From JAAXVQ01 sp964604705 (lineage in GTDB: Bacteria; Oederibacteriota; JAAXVQ01), in NCBI GenBank assembly GCA_964604705.1, contig CAZSAP010000012.1, forward strand, positions 1-64,000: 64,000 nucleotides of DNA. The letters are read 5' to 3'. Below, one piece after another: positions 16,927 through 24,893 of this stretch. The notes under the pieces were generated by a model. The model was given only the letters and a program-made list of their open reading frames with translations, did no database searches and was not told where the DNA came from. The translations under genes and the position numbers were made by a program. Position 1 is the stretch's first letter; each line of letters begins with the position of its first letter.

Positions 16927-19671
16927 TTATTTCTTCTTTTTCGCGACTTTCTTCACAGCTTTCTTAGCCACTTTCTTGGCGCCCTTTTTCGCACCCTTTT
17001 GGCTGGCAGCGGCTTCAATCGCGGCCTGAGCTGCGGCCAAACGAGCAATCGGAACGCGGTAAGGCGAGCAGGAAACATACGACAAACCGGCATTGTGGCA
17101 GAACATAACCGAGGCCGGATCACCGCCGTGCTCACCGCAGATACCCAACTTGATATCCGGACGTGTGGCTTTGCCCTTCTCCACAGCCATCTTCACCAAC
17201 TGGCCGACACCCTCTTGATCCAAGGTCTGGAAGGGGTCTTTTTCAAAGATCTTCTTGTCCATGTACACTTTGGTGAACTTGCCCGCATCGTCACGGGAGA
17301 AGCCCAAGGTGGTCTGGGTCAAGTCGTTCGTACCAAAGGAGAAGAACTCGGCTTCCTTGGCGATTTCATCGGCGGTCACGGCTGCACGCGGCAACTCGAT
17401 CATGGTGCCGATCATGTACTTGAACTTGCCCTTTTCCTTCATGACCTCGGCCAACACCTTCTCGGCCAAGTCTTTCTGGTCTTTCAATTCCTTCACGTTT
17501 CCAACCAACGGAATCATGATTTCAGGAATCACCTTGTTGCCTTCGGCAATGCAAGCCGCGGTGGCTTCGGCAATGGCGCGAACCTGCATTTCGGTGATCT
17601 CGGGGTACGTGATGCCCAAACGGCAACCGCGCAGACCCAACATCGGGTTCAACTCATGCAATTCGTTTACACGCGCCAAGAGCTTTTTCTTTTCTGCCAT
17701 CTGCGGAGCATTGGGGTTGGTGCATTCCAACTTGGCAAGCTCAACCATCAACTCTTCGCGTTTCGGCAAGAACTCGTGCAACGGCGGATCCAGCAAACGG
17801 ATGGTCACCGGGTAACCCTTCATGCTGTCGAACAAGCCTTTAAAATCTGCGCGCTGCATGGGCAACAACTTAGCCAAGGCTTCGCGACGTCCGGCTTCAT
17901 CGTTGGCCAAAATCATGGCCTGCATGAACGGCAGACGATCTTCGGCGAAGAACATGTGCTCCGTGCGGCAAAGGCCAATGCCTTCGGCGCCAAACTCGCG
18001 GGCCTTGATGGCGTCGCGCGGAATGTCTGAGTTCGAACGGACTTTCAAAGTGCGGAACTTGTCCGACCAGCCGATAAATTCAGCAAAATAACCCGACAAT
18101 TCTGCGTCGATGGTGGCCACTTTGCCTTCCAACACGCGCCCCGTACCACCGTCCAAGGTGATCCAGTCGCCTTCCTTAAAGATCTTATCCTTAACCTTGA
18201 AGGCCTTGCCGCCTTCCATGATGTGAATGTCTTCGCAGCCCGCTACGCAGCACTTGCCCATACCGCGCGCCACAACCGCCGCGTGGCTGGTCATACCGCC
18301 GCGCGCCGTCAAAATACCCTGGGCCACTTCCATGCCGTGGATGTCATCCGGGCAGGTTTCTTCGCGAACCAAGATCACTTGTTCGTCCATCTCTTCCGCC
18401 CAACGAACGGCTTCTTCGGCTGTGAACACGCACTTGCCCGAAGCGGCGCCCGGTGAAGCCGGAAGACCCTTGGCCAACAGCGTTACCTGGGCCTTGGGAT
18501 CAATGATGGGGTGCAAGAGCTGATCCAACTGGGAAGGCGCTACGCGCAGAATGGCTTCTTCCTTGGTGATCAAGCCTTCTTTGACCATTTCCACCGCAAT
18601 GCGGATGGCGGCAGCCGCCGTGCGCTTGCCGTTACGGGTCTGGAGCATGAACAACTTGCCTTTTTCAATGGTGAACTCAAAATCCTGGATGTCGCGGTAG
18701 TGCTTTTCCAAACGCTTGGTGATGCCGTGCAATTGCTTGAAGACCGCCGGCATTTCTTTTTCCAATTTCGAGATCGGCTGGGGCGTGCGCACACCGGCGA
18801 CCACGTCTTCGCCCTGGGCGTTGGTCAAGTACTCACCGTAGAACACGTTCTCACCGGTCGAAGGATTGCGGGTAAAGCCCACACCCGTTCCGGAATCATC
18901 ACCCATGTTGCCAAACACCATGGCCTGGACGTTCACGGCCGTGCCCAAGCTGTCGGAGATATCATTCATTTTGCGGTAGTAGATCGCGCGGTCATTGTTC
19001 CAGGAACGGAACACCGCATCACGGGCGCCGGTCAATTGCGCCATAGGATCTTGCGGGAAGTCCACCTTGGCTTCGCGGCGAACGATTTCCTTATAGGTCA
19101 AGATCAACGCTTTCAAATGCTCGGTCGACAACTCGGTATCCAGCTTGGCGCCGACTTCGGCTTTCTTGGCGGTCAACGCTTTTTCAAAAATGTCTTTTTC
19201 AATATCCAACACCACGTTGGAGTACATGTGAATAAAACGGCGATAGCTGTCGTACGCAAAACGATCGTTTTCCGTTCCTTTGGCCATACCCTGAACCGTC
19301 ACATCGTTCAATCCGAGGTTCAAGATCGTGTCCATCATACCGGGCATGGAAAACTTCGAGCCCGAACGAACCGAGACCAAGAGAGGATTCTTGGGATCGC
19401 CGAACTTCTTGCCCATGGCTTTTTCCAACTTGGCCAAATGGAGCTTGATCTGCTCATCCAGGCCGGCGGGAATTTTTTTGTTGTTGGCGTAGTACTGACG
19501 GCAGGTCTCCGTGGTGATCGTGAAACCAGCAGGAACCGGAACTCCGGCGTTGGTCATTTCGGCCAAACCGGCACCCTTACCGCCGAGCAGGTCTTTCATG
19601 GTACCATTGCCTTCGGCCTTACCGTTGCCGAAGAAGTACACGAACTTCGTTTTTGCTGCTTTAGTTGCCAT
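16927..19671 (-). CDS. ppdK: Pyruvate phosphate dikinase with a lysine-rich C-terminal tail
   Basis: PPDK reversibly converts pyruvate, ATP and phosphate to PEP, AMP and PPi, allowing PPi-based glycolysis or gluconeogenesis. The 914-residue protein shows the ATP-grasp N-domain (FFGNGKAEGNGTMKDLLGGK near the start, deviating only slightly from the family), the phosphohistidine domain with H463 in GGMTSHAAVVARG, and the C-terminal TIM-barrel PEP domain (EGIGLCRTEHMFF, FGTNDLTQTT, GICGEHGGDP). The family is usually about 875-890 residues. The extra ~26 residues (888-914) are an Ala/Lys tail of repeated AKK units. Upstream is a long U-rich leader; a terminator follows the stop. Confidence 0.97.
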   Translation of the reverse strand: MATKAAKTKFVYFFGNGKAEGNGTMKDLLGGKGAGLAEMTNAGVPVPAGFTITTETCRQYYANNKKIPAGLDEQIKLHLAKLEKAMGKKFGDPKNPLLVSVRSGSKFSMPGMMDTILNLGLNDVTVQGMAKGTENDRFAYDSYRRFIHMYSNVVLDIEKDIFEKALTAKKAEVGAKLDTELSTEHLKALILTYKEIVRREAKVDFPQDPMAQLTGARDAVFRSWNNDRAIYYRKMNDISDSLGTAVNVQAMVFGNMGDDSGTGVGFTRNPSTGENVFYGEYLTNAQGEDVVAGVRTPQPISKLEKEMPAVFKQLHGITKRLEKHYRDIQDFEFTIEKGKLFMLQTRNGKRTAAAAIRIAVEMVKEGLITKEEAILRVAPSQLDQLLHPIIDPKAQVTLLAKGLPASPGAASGKCVFTAEEAVRWAEEMDEQVILVREETCPDDIHGMEVAQGILTARGGMTSHAAVVARGMGKCCVAGCEDIHIMEGGKAFKVKDKIFKEGDWITLDGGTGRVLEGKVATIDAELSGYFAEFIGWSDKFRTLKVRSNSDIPRDAIKAREFGAEGIGLCRTEHMFFAEDRLPFMQAMILANDEAGRREALAKLLPMQRADFKGLFDSMKGYPVTIRLLDPPLHEFLPKREELMVELAKLECTNPNAPQMAEKKKLLARVNELHELNPMLGLRGCRLGITYPEITEMQVRAIAEATAACIAEGNKVIPEIMIPLVGNVKELKDQKDLAEKVLAEVMKEKGKFKYMIGTMIELPRAAVTADEIAKEAEFFSFGTNDLTQTTLGFSRDDAGKFTKVYMDKKIFEKDPFQTLDQEGVGQLVKMAVEKGKATRPDIKLGICGEHGGDPASVMFCHNAGLSYVSCSPYRVPIARLAAAQAAIEAAASQKGAKKGAKKVAKKAVKKVAKKKK

Positions 19672-19811
19672 ACTTTTTTAGAACCCCTTCCTTATTTTTT
19701 TAAAAATTTTTTCATCCTGGGAAAAATGGTGTACCCCGGATCGATTTTATCGATATTTTTTTGGGAAAAACGTGAAAAAACGACGTCCGGGAGACCCAAA
19801 AAAGTCGTGGA

Positions 19812-19841
19812 ATATTAACACATTTTAACAGACCCGGGCAA
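19812..19841 (-). promoter_or_regulatory. Possible ppdK promoter
   Basis: On the minus strand TTGCCC (19836-19841), a 17-bp spacer and TTAATATT (about 19812-19819) lie about 140 nt upstream of ppdK. The leader between them and the gene is U-rich and contains ATCGAT-TTT-ATCGAT. The 309-bp gap 19672-19980 holds only this and the glyS terminator. Confidence 0.4.
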
Positions 19842-19898
19842 GTGATTTTTAGCCATTTTTGTAATTCGGGTTATATGTGTCTCCACCGCCCAAATTAT

Positions 19899-19936
19899 AA
19901 AAAAACAGCGATGAAACCACCCTTCGTCTCATCGCT
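19899..19936 (-). terminator. Intrinsic terminator of glyQ-glyS
   Basis: Read on the minus strand AGCGATGA pairs with TCATCGCT around a 14-nt loop, followed by G and seven Ts. It starts 45 nt beyond the glyS stop. Confidence 0.85.
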
Positions 19937-19980
19937 ATTTTATGCTCGCCATAAAACCATTCCAACCTAGTCGCACGTCG

Positions 19981-22074
19981 CTATTCGGTCATGACCAAAC
20001 GCGAAAAATCCCCCACGGTCCAGAGCAACCGCGCGATGTACAACAAAAGATTCAACCGATTGGCCTTCACGGCTTCGTCTTTATCCATGACCATGACATC
20101 TTCAAAGAACCGGTTGATCAAGGGCAACAGGCCGCTTAAGCGCAAAAAGGCGCCGGAAAAATCTCCGGTGGCCAACATGGGTGTAAGCGCTTGGTGCGCC
20201 TGCTGGACCGCCGCCAACAATTCTTTTTCCACGGGAGCCTGCAAGGCTTCCGGACGAATCACCGGAAACGCCGCATCGGGAGCCCATACCCGAACCGTAT
20301 CCTTGGGCAGAATGTTAACCACACGGGAAAACGTTGTAATTTTCTCACTAAATCCAGACTGTTGGCGCAAACTGCGAATCGCATCGGCTTTCTTAACCAC
20401 GGCCGTTAAATCATCGGTCCAAACCCCCAACAAGGCCTGAATCTCGTCCGGACGGCACTGACGGTTGGCCAGCTCGGTTTCCATACGGCCCAAAATAAAT
20501 TCCTGAACAGGTTGGGCGATCTCTTCCCCTTTATCCTTAAACTGCGCAAACCCAGCGGCCGCTTGGAGCAAAATTTCTTTGAGCGAAATCCGATAACCTG
20601 CCTCCAACATGATCGCCACAATACCCTGGGCGGCCCGACGCAACGCATACGGATCCTTGGCACCGGTAGGAATCATACCCGCGCCCCAACACCCCACCAA
20701 ATTATCCAGCTTATCGGCCAACGCCAGCATGCGCCCAGCAGGCGTCTTCGGGCAACTGTCACCGGCGCCCCGCGGCTGATACTGTTCGCGAATGGCTTGG
20801 GCTACTTCTGCCGGCGCACCCTGTGCGGCCGCATAAAACGTCCCCATGATGCCCTGAAGCGAGGTAAATTCTTTCTCCTGAACCATGTTGGTAATCAAAT
20901 CCGCCTTGGACAGATGCGCAGCCTTCTGAGCCGAAGCTTGCGCCGCCGGTTCCAACTTGGCCGCCAACCAGGAACTCATGGCCTCCAAGCGCCGGGTCTT
21001 GTCGAGCAGACTGCCGAGTCCCTTGATCCACAGCACGCGTTCCAATTCCGGAACCAGGGTCTCGAGCGGCTTCTTCATGTCCTCACGGAAAAAGAATTCC
21101 GCATCCTTCAAGCGTGCTTCCAGTACACGTTCGCATCCGGGGCGGATATTCTCCGGGTCGGCCAGCGGGTTGTCGTACACGGCCAAGAAATTCGGCAACA
21201 GTTTCCCTTGGGCATCTTCTACGGCAAAATACCGCTGGTGTTCACGCATGGCGGTGACAATGATCTCACGCGCAATGCTCAGGTACACAGGCTTGAATCC
21301 GCCCTTCACCACGCCGGGCTTCTCCGCCATCATGCAAACCATGTCCAGCAAGGCTTCATCTTCTACAATACGCCCACCGCACTCGGCAGCCCGCGCCACC
21401 AAGAGCTGCTTCATTTCTTCGCGACGCTTGGCCACGGAAAGAATGACCCAGCCTTGTTCCAACACTTTTTCATACTCGTCCGTGGATTTCAATTCGGCTT
21501 GTTTGGCGGCATGCAGCGGGTGAAACCGCGTGATGCGTCCGGACGTTACATCGGCAAACGTTACAGGCACAACCTCGCTCCCCAGCAAAGCGACGATCCA
21601 ACGGACCGGACGGGCAAAACGCACCTGGGTGGGTTCCCAACGCATGGACTTGGGAAAGGCCAGGACCTTAATCAGGGCTTGGAACATCTCCGGCAACAGC
21701 GCGTGCGCCGGTTTGCCGGTTTCTTTAACCTGCGCCCATAAGCGTCCATCACGGACTTGTATCTGATCGGCCCGCAACCCCGTCTTTTTCAAAAAGCCTT
21801 CACCGGCCGGAGTGAGGGTGCGGTCCGCTTTGTACGCCACGGCTTCGGTCGGTCCTTGAAGCTCTTTTTCCAAATCCGGCTGAGCGGTGTTCAAGCCGCG
21901 TATCCGCAGCACCAAACGTCGCGGGGTGGCCTCGCATTCCAACGCCGCGTACTCCAAGCGTGCATCCTTGAGCTTGGCTTCGGCTGCGGTGCGTAGCTGG
22001 CGCAAGGCCGGTGCAATATAATCTACCGGCAGCTCTTCGCACCCGATTTCCAATAAGGCATCTTGTTTGCTCAT
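19981..22074 (-). CDS. glyS: Glycyl-tRNA synthetase beta subunit
   Basis: The beta subunit of the heterotetrameric bacterial GlyRS carries tRNA recognition. The 697-residue protein starts with the typical LLEIGCEELP (about 6-15) and contains LQGPTEAVAYK, FPKSMRWEPTQVRFARPVRWIVALLG (B3/B4-like core region), a central HD-like domain (LSKADLITNMVQEKEFTSLQG) and the C-terminal anticodon-binding segment. Length is normal. glyQ lies 62 nt upstream and the pair ends at a strong terminator, so they form one two-gene operon. Confidence 0.97.
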   Translation of the reverse strand: MSKQDALLEIGCEELPVDYIAPALRQLRTAAEAKLKDARLEYAALECEATPRRLVLRIRGLNTAQPDLEKELQGPTEAVAYKADRTLTPAGEGFLKKTGLRADQIQVRDGRLWAQVKETGKPAHALLPEMFQALIKVLAFPKSMRWEPTQVRFARPVRWIVALLGSEVVPVTFADVTSGRITRFHPLHAAKQAELKSTDEYEKVLEQGWVILSVAKRREEMKQLLVARAAECGGRIVEDEALLDMVCMMAEKPGVVKGGFKPVYLSIAREIIVTAMREHQRYFAVEDAQGKLLPNFLAVYDNPLADPENIRPGCERVLEARLKDAEFFFREDMKKPLETLVPELERVLWIKGLGSLLDKTRRLEAMSSWLAAKLEPAAQASAQKAAHLSKADLITNMVQEKEFTSLQGIMGTFYAAAQGAPAEVAQAIREQYQPRGAGDSCPKTPAGRMLALADKLDNLVGCWGAGMIPTGAKDPYALRRAAQGIVAIMLEAGYRISLKEILLQAAAGFAQFKDKGEEIAQPVQEFILGRMETELANRQCRPDEIQALLGVWTDDLTAVVKKADAIRSLRQQSGFSEKITTFSRVVNILPKDTVRVWAPDAAFPVIRPEALQAPVEKELLAAVQQAHQALTPMLATGDFSGAFLRLSGLLPLINRFFEDVMVMDKDEAVKANRLNLLLYIARLLWTVGDFSRLVMTE

Positions 22075-22136
22075 AACGTCCTCTTCATGAAAAATTTAAT
22101 TTAGTATGGTATGGGCGATTGCAAATGGCCCCAACT

Positions 22137-23006
22137 TTATTTCTTCAGCAATGGGTGCCCCAACTCTTCGCGGTGCTGAATATACCCCTGGGCCACACCT
22201 TTGGCCAAGTTGCGCAAGCGGGTGATGTAGCCCACACGCTCGGTCACGGAGATGGCCCCGCGGGCATCCAAGAGATTGAACAAGTGCGATGACTTGACCA
22301 AGTAATCGTAGGCCGGCAGCACCAGGTTCAATCCCAACAAGCGCTGGGTCTCTTTCTCACTGGCCGTAAACGCGTCAAACAAGGTGGCGGCGTCCGAGGC
22401 CTCAAAATTGTACGTGGACCATTGCACCTCGTTGGCATGAAACAAATCCCCATACTTGACGCCATGCCCCCACTCAATGTCGAAGAGCGACTCCACACCC
22501 TGTAAAAACATGGCGATGCGTTCCAAGCCGTACGTGATCTCGCCTGCAATCGGGTTCAACTCAATGCCACCCATTTGCTGGAAGTAGGTGAACTGGGTGA
22601 TTTCCAAACCGTCCAGCCAAACCTGCCAACCCAGCCCGGCGGCCCCAAGCGTCGGAGACTCCCAATCGTCCTCCGTGAAACGGATATCGTGCTGATCCAC
22701 CCGCAAGCCGATCTCGGCCAGACTTTGGCGATACAACTCCTGAATGTTGGCCGGCGAGGGTTTTAAAATCACCTGAAACTGATAGTAGTGCTGCCCACGG
22801 TTGGGGTTCTCGCCGTAACGGCCGTCTTTCGGACGACGGCAGGGTTCCACGTTGGCCGACTTCCACGGTTCCGGACCCAGTACGCGTAAAAAGGTGGCCG
22901 GATTAAACGTCGACGCCCCCTTCTCCAAATCGTAAGGTTGGACAACCAGGCAGCCCTGACGGGCCCAAAACGCCTGCAGCGTGTGAATGATTTCTTGAAA
23001 GTTCAT
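22137..23006 (-). CDS. glyQ: Glycyl-tRNA synthetase alpha subunit
   Basis: The alpha subunit is the class II catalytic part of the alpha2-beta2 GlyRS. The 289-residue protein begins MNFQEIIHTLQAFWARQGC and contains QPYDLEKGASTFNPATFLR (about 43-61), EPCRRPKDGRYGENPNR (motif 2 region), and EITYGLERIAMFLQGV (motif 3). Length and motifs are canonical. The ribosome site TAGGAGCG precedes the ATG. The leader is long (about 185 nt from the predicted -10) and includes a hairpin at 23050-23079. Confidence 0.98.
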   Translation of the reverse strand: MNFQEIIHTLQAFWARQGCLVVQPYDLEKGASTFNPATFLRVLGPEPWKSANVEPCRRPKDGRYGENPNRGQHYYQFQVILKPSPANIQELYRQSLAEIGLRVDQHDIRFTEDDWESPTLGAAGLGWQVWLDGLEITQFTYFQQMGGIELNPIAGEITYGLERIAMFLQGVESLFDIEWGHGVKYGDLFHANEVQWSTYNFEASDAATLFDAFTASEKETQRLLGLNLVLPAYDYLVKSSHLFNLLDARGAISVTERVGYITRLRNLAKGVAQGYIQHREELGHPLLKK

Positions 23007-23030
23007 GATCGCTCCTAAAGTAAATTCATA

Positions 23031-23144
23031 CTATCCAAGTCAACCAAGCCGTTACCCAATCGTCCGATGGTGTAACGGTGGGCCAGGACGCTAAAGCCGA
23101 AATAACCATCGCCCTCCAAGCGCGAGACATGAATGACGCAGATT
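23031..23144 (-). other. Short open frame in the glyQ leader (possible gene remnant)
   Basis: One minus-strand frame from just after a TAA (23145-23147) to a TAG (23031-23033) gives 37 codons with protein-like composition, including EGDGYFGFSVLAH and HRYTIGRLGNGLVELG. It has no ATG or GTG and no ribosome site, so it is not annotated as a CDS. It could be the eroded end of a lost gene or chance. Confidence 0.25.
23050..23079 (-). other. Hairpin in the glyQ leader
   Basis: CCGTTAC-CC-ATCG (23050-23063) pairs with CGATGG-GTAACGG (23066-23079) with two mismatched positions and a very tight turn. No T-run follows, so attenuation by intrinsic termination is not supported. Confidence 0.45.
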
Positions 23145-23197
23145 TAGAAAAAGAATCATCGCAGCAGGGGTTGCATGACTGATTTTAACAAGCGCCG

Positions 23198-23203
23198 ATT
23201 ATA
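23198..23203 (-). promoter_or_regulatory. Possible -10 element of the glyQ-glyS promoter
   Basis: A perfect TATAAT on the minus strand lies about 190 nt upstream of glyQ. The -35 region (about 23220-23225, TTCAAT) is weak at a 16-bp spacing. It sits between the 23261-23437 inverted repeat and the gene. Confidence 0.4.
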
Positions 23204-23260
23204 GCGGGTCTCAGGCATTATTGAAACTAGAAAATAGTAATTTGCGCCTGCAACATTTAT

Positions 23261-23437
23261 TCGGTCCTGTGTCGGCTTGTTTTTTTTCAATGTGTCGACG
23301 ATGGGCCGGACGGTGCGGGTTCCACGTTTCGCTCCGGCGTAGACCTGGCTGTGAAAGGAAACGAGTTAGGCCTATAGCGACCCTCGTTCTTCATGCGTTT
23401 TGACACATTGAAAAAAAACAAGCCGACACAGGACCGA
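23261..23437. repeat. Long inverted repeat with 36-bp perfect arms between recO and glyQ
   Basis: Bases 23261-23296 are the exact reverse complement of 23402-23437, with a 105-nt loop. Each arm includes an 8-base homopolymer (T8 or A8). The right arm ends four bases from the recO stop codon. No target-site duplication or transposase is seen. The loop shares AAACGAGT with the loop of the 1-215 element, which may be chance. Confidence 0.95.
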
Positions 23438-23441
23438 GACC

Positions 23442-24188
23442 TTACTTCAACTCCCGCACCGCGCGCTGAAAACTATCACTCTTGAGCGGTCGGCCGAGAT
23501 GGTCGCGGATCAATGTATCCAGCAACGCTTGAATCTGAGCTGCCGCGTCCTCGTTGACCCGTAGGCGCGGAAGCAACGCAGGATGGCTGGTAATCAGCCG
23601 TTGTAGAATTTTACGCACCCCGGCCGAGAGAAAAAGGCCGCCGTGGGGACGACAGGTGCGACAGGTAACCCCGTGATGTTCGGCATGGTAGGCCATGTGC
23701 TCGGCCTCATTCCCGCAATGCTGGCAGAGCTCGGTCTGGGGACGGTAGCCCATGCGCTCCAAAAACATCCATTCAAACCACATCCCCACCACCCCTGGAT
23801 CGGTACCCGCGTCCCACAGGTTGAGCGCCGTCTCAGCAAGTTCAAAAATTTCCGGGAGCGGATGATGGTCTTGCGTCAGATTGAGCAACAGTTCGGCCAT
23901 ACGCGCCGCACGGCCCAAGGCTTCCAAATTTTCTTTTAGATGAGGGTACGAGTGGAGCAGTTGGCCCTGCGTGATCCGATACAGTTCCTTATGCTCATGT
24001 CCTGCCAATTGCAATTCCGAACGCGAGAGCCACCCCAGGCAGCCGTTCAGGCGACTGGTCGAACGCCGCACCCCTTTGGCCACGCCCTTGACTTTCCCCA
24101 AGGACTGGGTAAACAAAACCATGACCCGGTCGGCTTCTGAAAAATCGTAGGCGCGCAGAACCAACGCCAAGGTTTTTATGGTCGGCAT
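23442..24188 (-). CDS. recO: DNA repair protein RecO
   Basis: RecO anneals single strands and, with RecR, loads RecA in the RecF pathway. The 248-residue protein has the N-terminal OB fold (TLALVLRAYDFSEADRVMVLFT, VKGVAKGVRRSTSRLNG), a helical middle and a zinc finger formed by CQHCGNE (about 168-174) and CRTCRP (about 188-193). The ATG at 24188 is preferred over an upstream TTG because GAGGGTT lies seven bases before it. It lies between the Yip1 terminator and the 36-bp inverted repeat; no clear promoter is visible. Confidence 0.94.
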   Translation of the reverse strand: MPTIKTLALVLRAYDFSEADRVMVLFTQSLGKVKGVAKGVRRSTSRLNGCLGWLSRSELQLAGHEHKELYRITQGQLLHSYPHLKENLEALGRAARMAELLLNLTQDHHPLPEIFELAETALNLWDAGTDPGVVGMWFEWMFLERMGYRPQTELCQHCGNEAEHMAYHAEHHGVTCRTCRPHGGLFLSAGVRKILQRLITSHPALLPRLRVNEDAAAQIQALLDTLIRDHLGRPLKSDSFQRAVRELK

Positions 24189-24202
24189 ACGCAACCCTCG
24201 TT

Positions 24203-24244
24203 AAAAAAAAACCACGCTTCCCGAACCCGGGAAGCGTGGTTTTT
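24203..24244 (-). terminator. Intrinsic terminator between the Yip1 gene and recO
   Basis: ACCACGCTTCCCG (24211-24223) pairs perfectly with CGGGAAGCGTGGT (24228-24240) around AACC. Read on the minus strand it is followed by nine Ts; on the plus strand by five, so it may work both ways. Confidence 0.93.
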
Positions 24245-24266
24245 GAATATCTAAGCTGGCAAAGAA

Positions 24267-24788
24267 TTAGCGGGGAATATATCCCGTGATTCCAATGCCG
24301 ATGACTGCCAACAAGACCACGATCACGAACACAATCGCGATCGAGATCGCAACTGCAATGATCGCTTTGGCTGTCGTGAGTTTGTGCACTTCACGAATGC
24401 CGAACACGGTTAAAACCAGCCCGTAAATCGAGCCAATGATGGACACGATCGGAATCCAGCCGATAATGTTCACGATATTGGCATAGGCTGCCACGCGAAC
24501 GGTCGCTTCGTACGTTCCGGTTCCGCCAACCATCTTTGCGCATACCATCAACAGCAACGCTGCCAGGAACACGCTGATAGTCACGGCAATCGGGGCAAAA
24601 ATAATTGCCAAGAAACCGACACCCAAGGTAATGATTGTCAAACCAATTCCCATGATGACCGATGTGATCAGAGCAAAAATCAACGGATCTTTATATCCGC
24701 CCGTCACCGGCATGGTCTTGAAAAAATCAACCGGCTTCAAGATGATGTTTTTGCCCGTCTCAAAGTACTGCTTCAACATTCCGCCCAT
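24267..24788 (-). CDS. Yip1-family integral membrane protein
   Basis: The 173-residue protein has about five hydrophobic segments (about 35-55, 58-85, 98-125, 112-130 and 145-170) and the Yip1/DUF1282 pattern: an N-terminal amphipathic stretch ending KPVDFFKTMPVTGGYKDPLIFAL, then YEATVRVAAYANIVNIIGWIPIV. Bacterial Yip1 proteins have no established function. It has its own near-consensus promoter, an AGGGGGTG ribosome site and a strong terminator, so it is monocistronic and probably well expressed. Confidence 0.85.
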   Translation of the reverse strand: MGGMLKQYFETGKNIILKPVDFFKTMPVTGGYKDPLIFALITSVIMGIGLTIITLGVGFLAIIFAPIAVTISVFLAALLLMVCAKMVGGTGTYEATVRVAAYANIVNIIGWIPIVSIIGSIYGLVLTVFGIREVHKLTTAKAIIAVAISIAIVFVIVVLLAVIGIGITGYIPR

Positions 24789-24828
24789 TCTTTCACCCCC
24801 TTTTCTTGGAATCGATAATAATGTTAAT

Positions 24829-24856
24829 AATTTAGCACGCTTTGGATCGAAGTCAA
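24829..24856 (-). promoter_or_regulatory. Promoter of the Yip1-family gene
   Basis: On the minus strand TTGACT (24851-24856) and TAAATT (24829-24834) are 16 bp apart, about 41 nt upstream of the ATG. Confidence 0.75.
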
Positions 24857-24893
24857 GTTAAATTTACCCATACAAAAAAATTGCCAAAAAAAT

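Noticed and set aside
20512..21741. Long (409-codon) frame antisense to glyS
   Set aside because: Fully antisense to a well-supported synthetase gene; high-GC third-position bias in glyS produces such shadow frames.
23261..23437. 36-bp inverted repeat as an ordinary intrinsic terminator of recO
   Set aside because: Loop of 105 nt is far too long and no T-run follows the second arm; the T8 lies inside the first arm.
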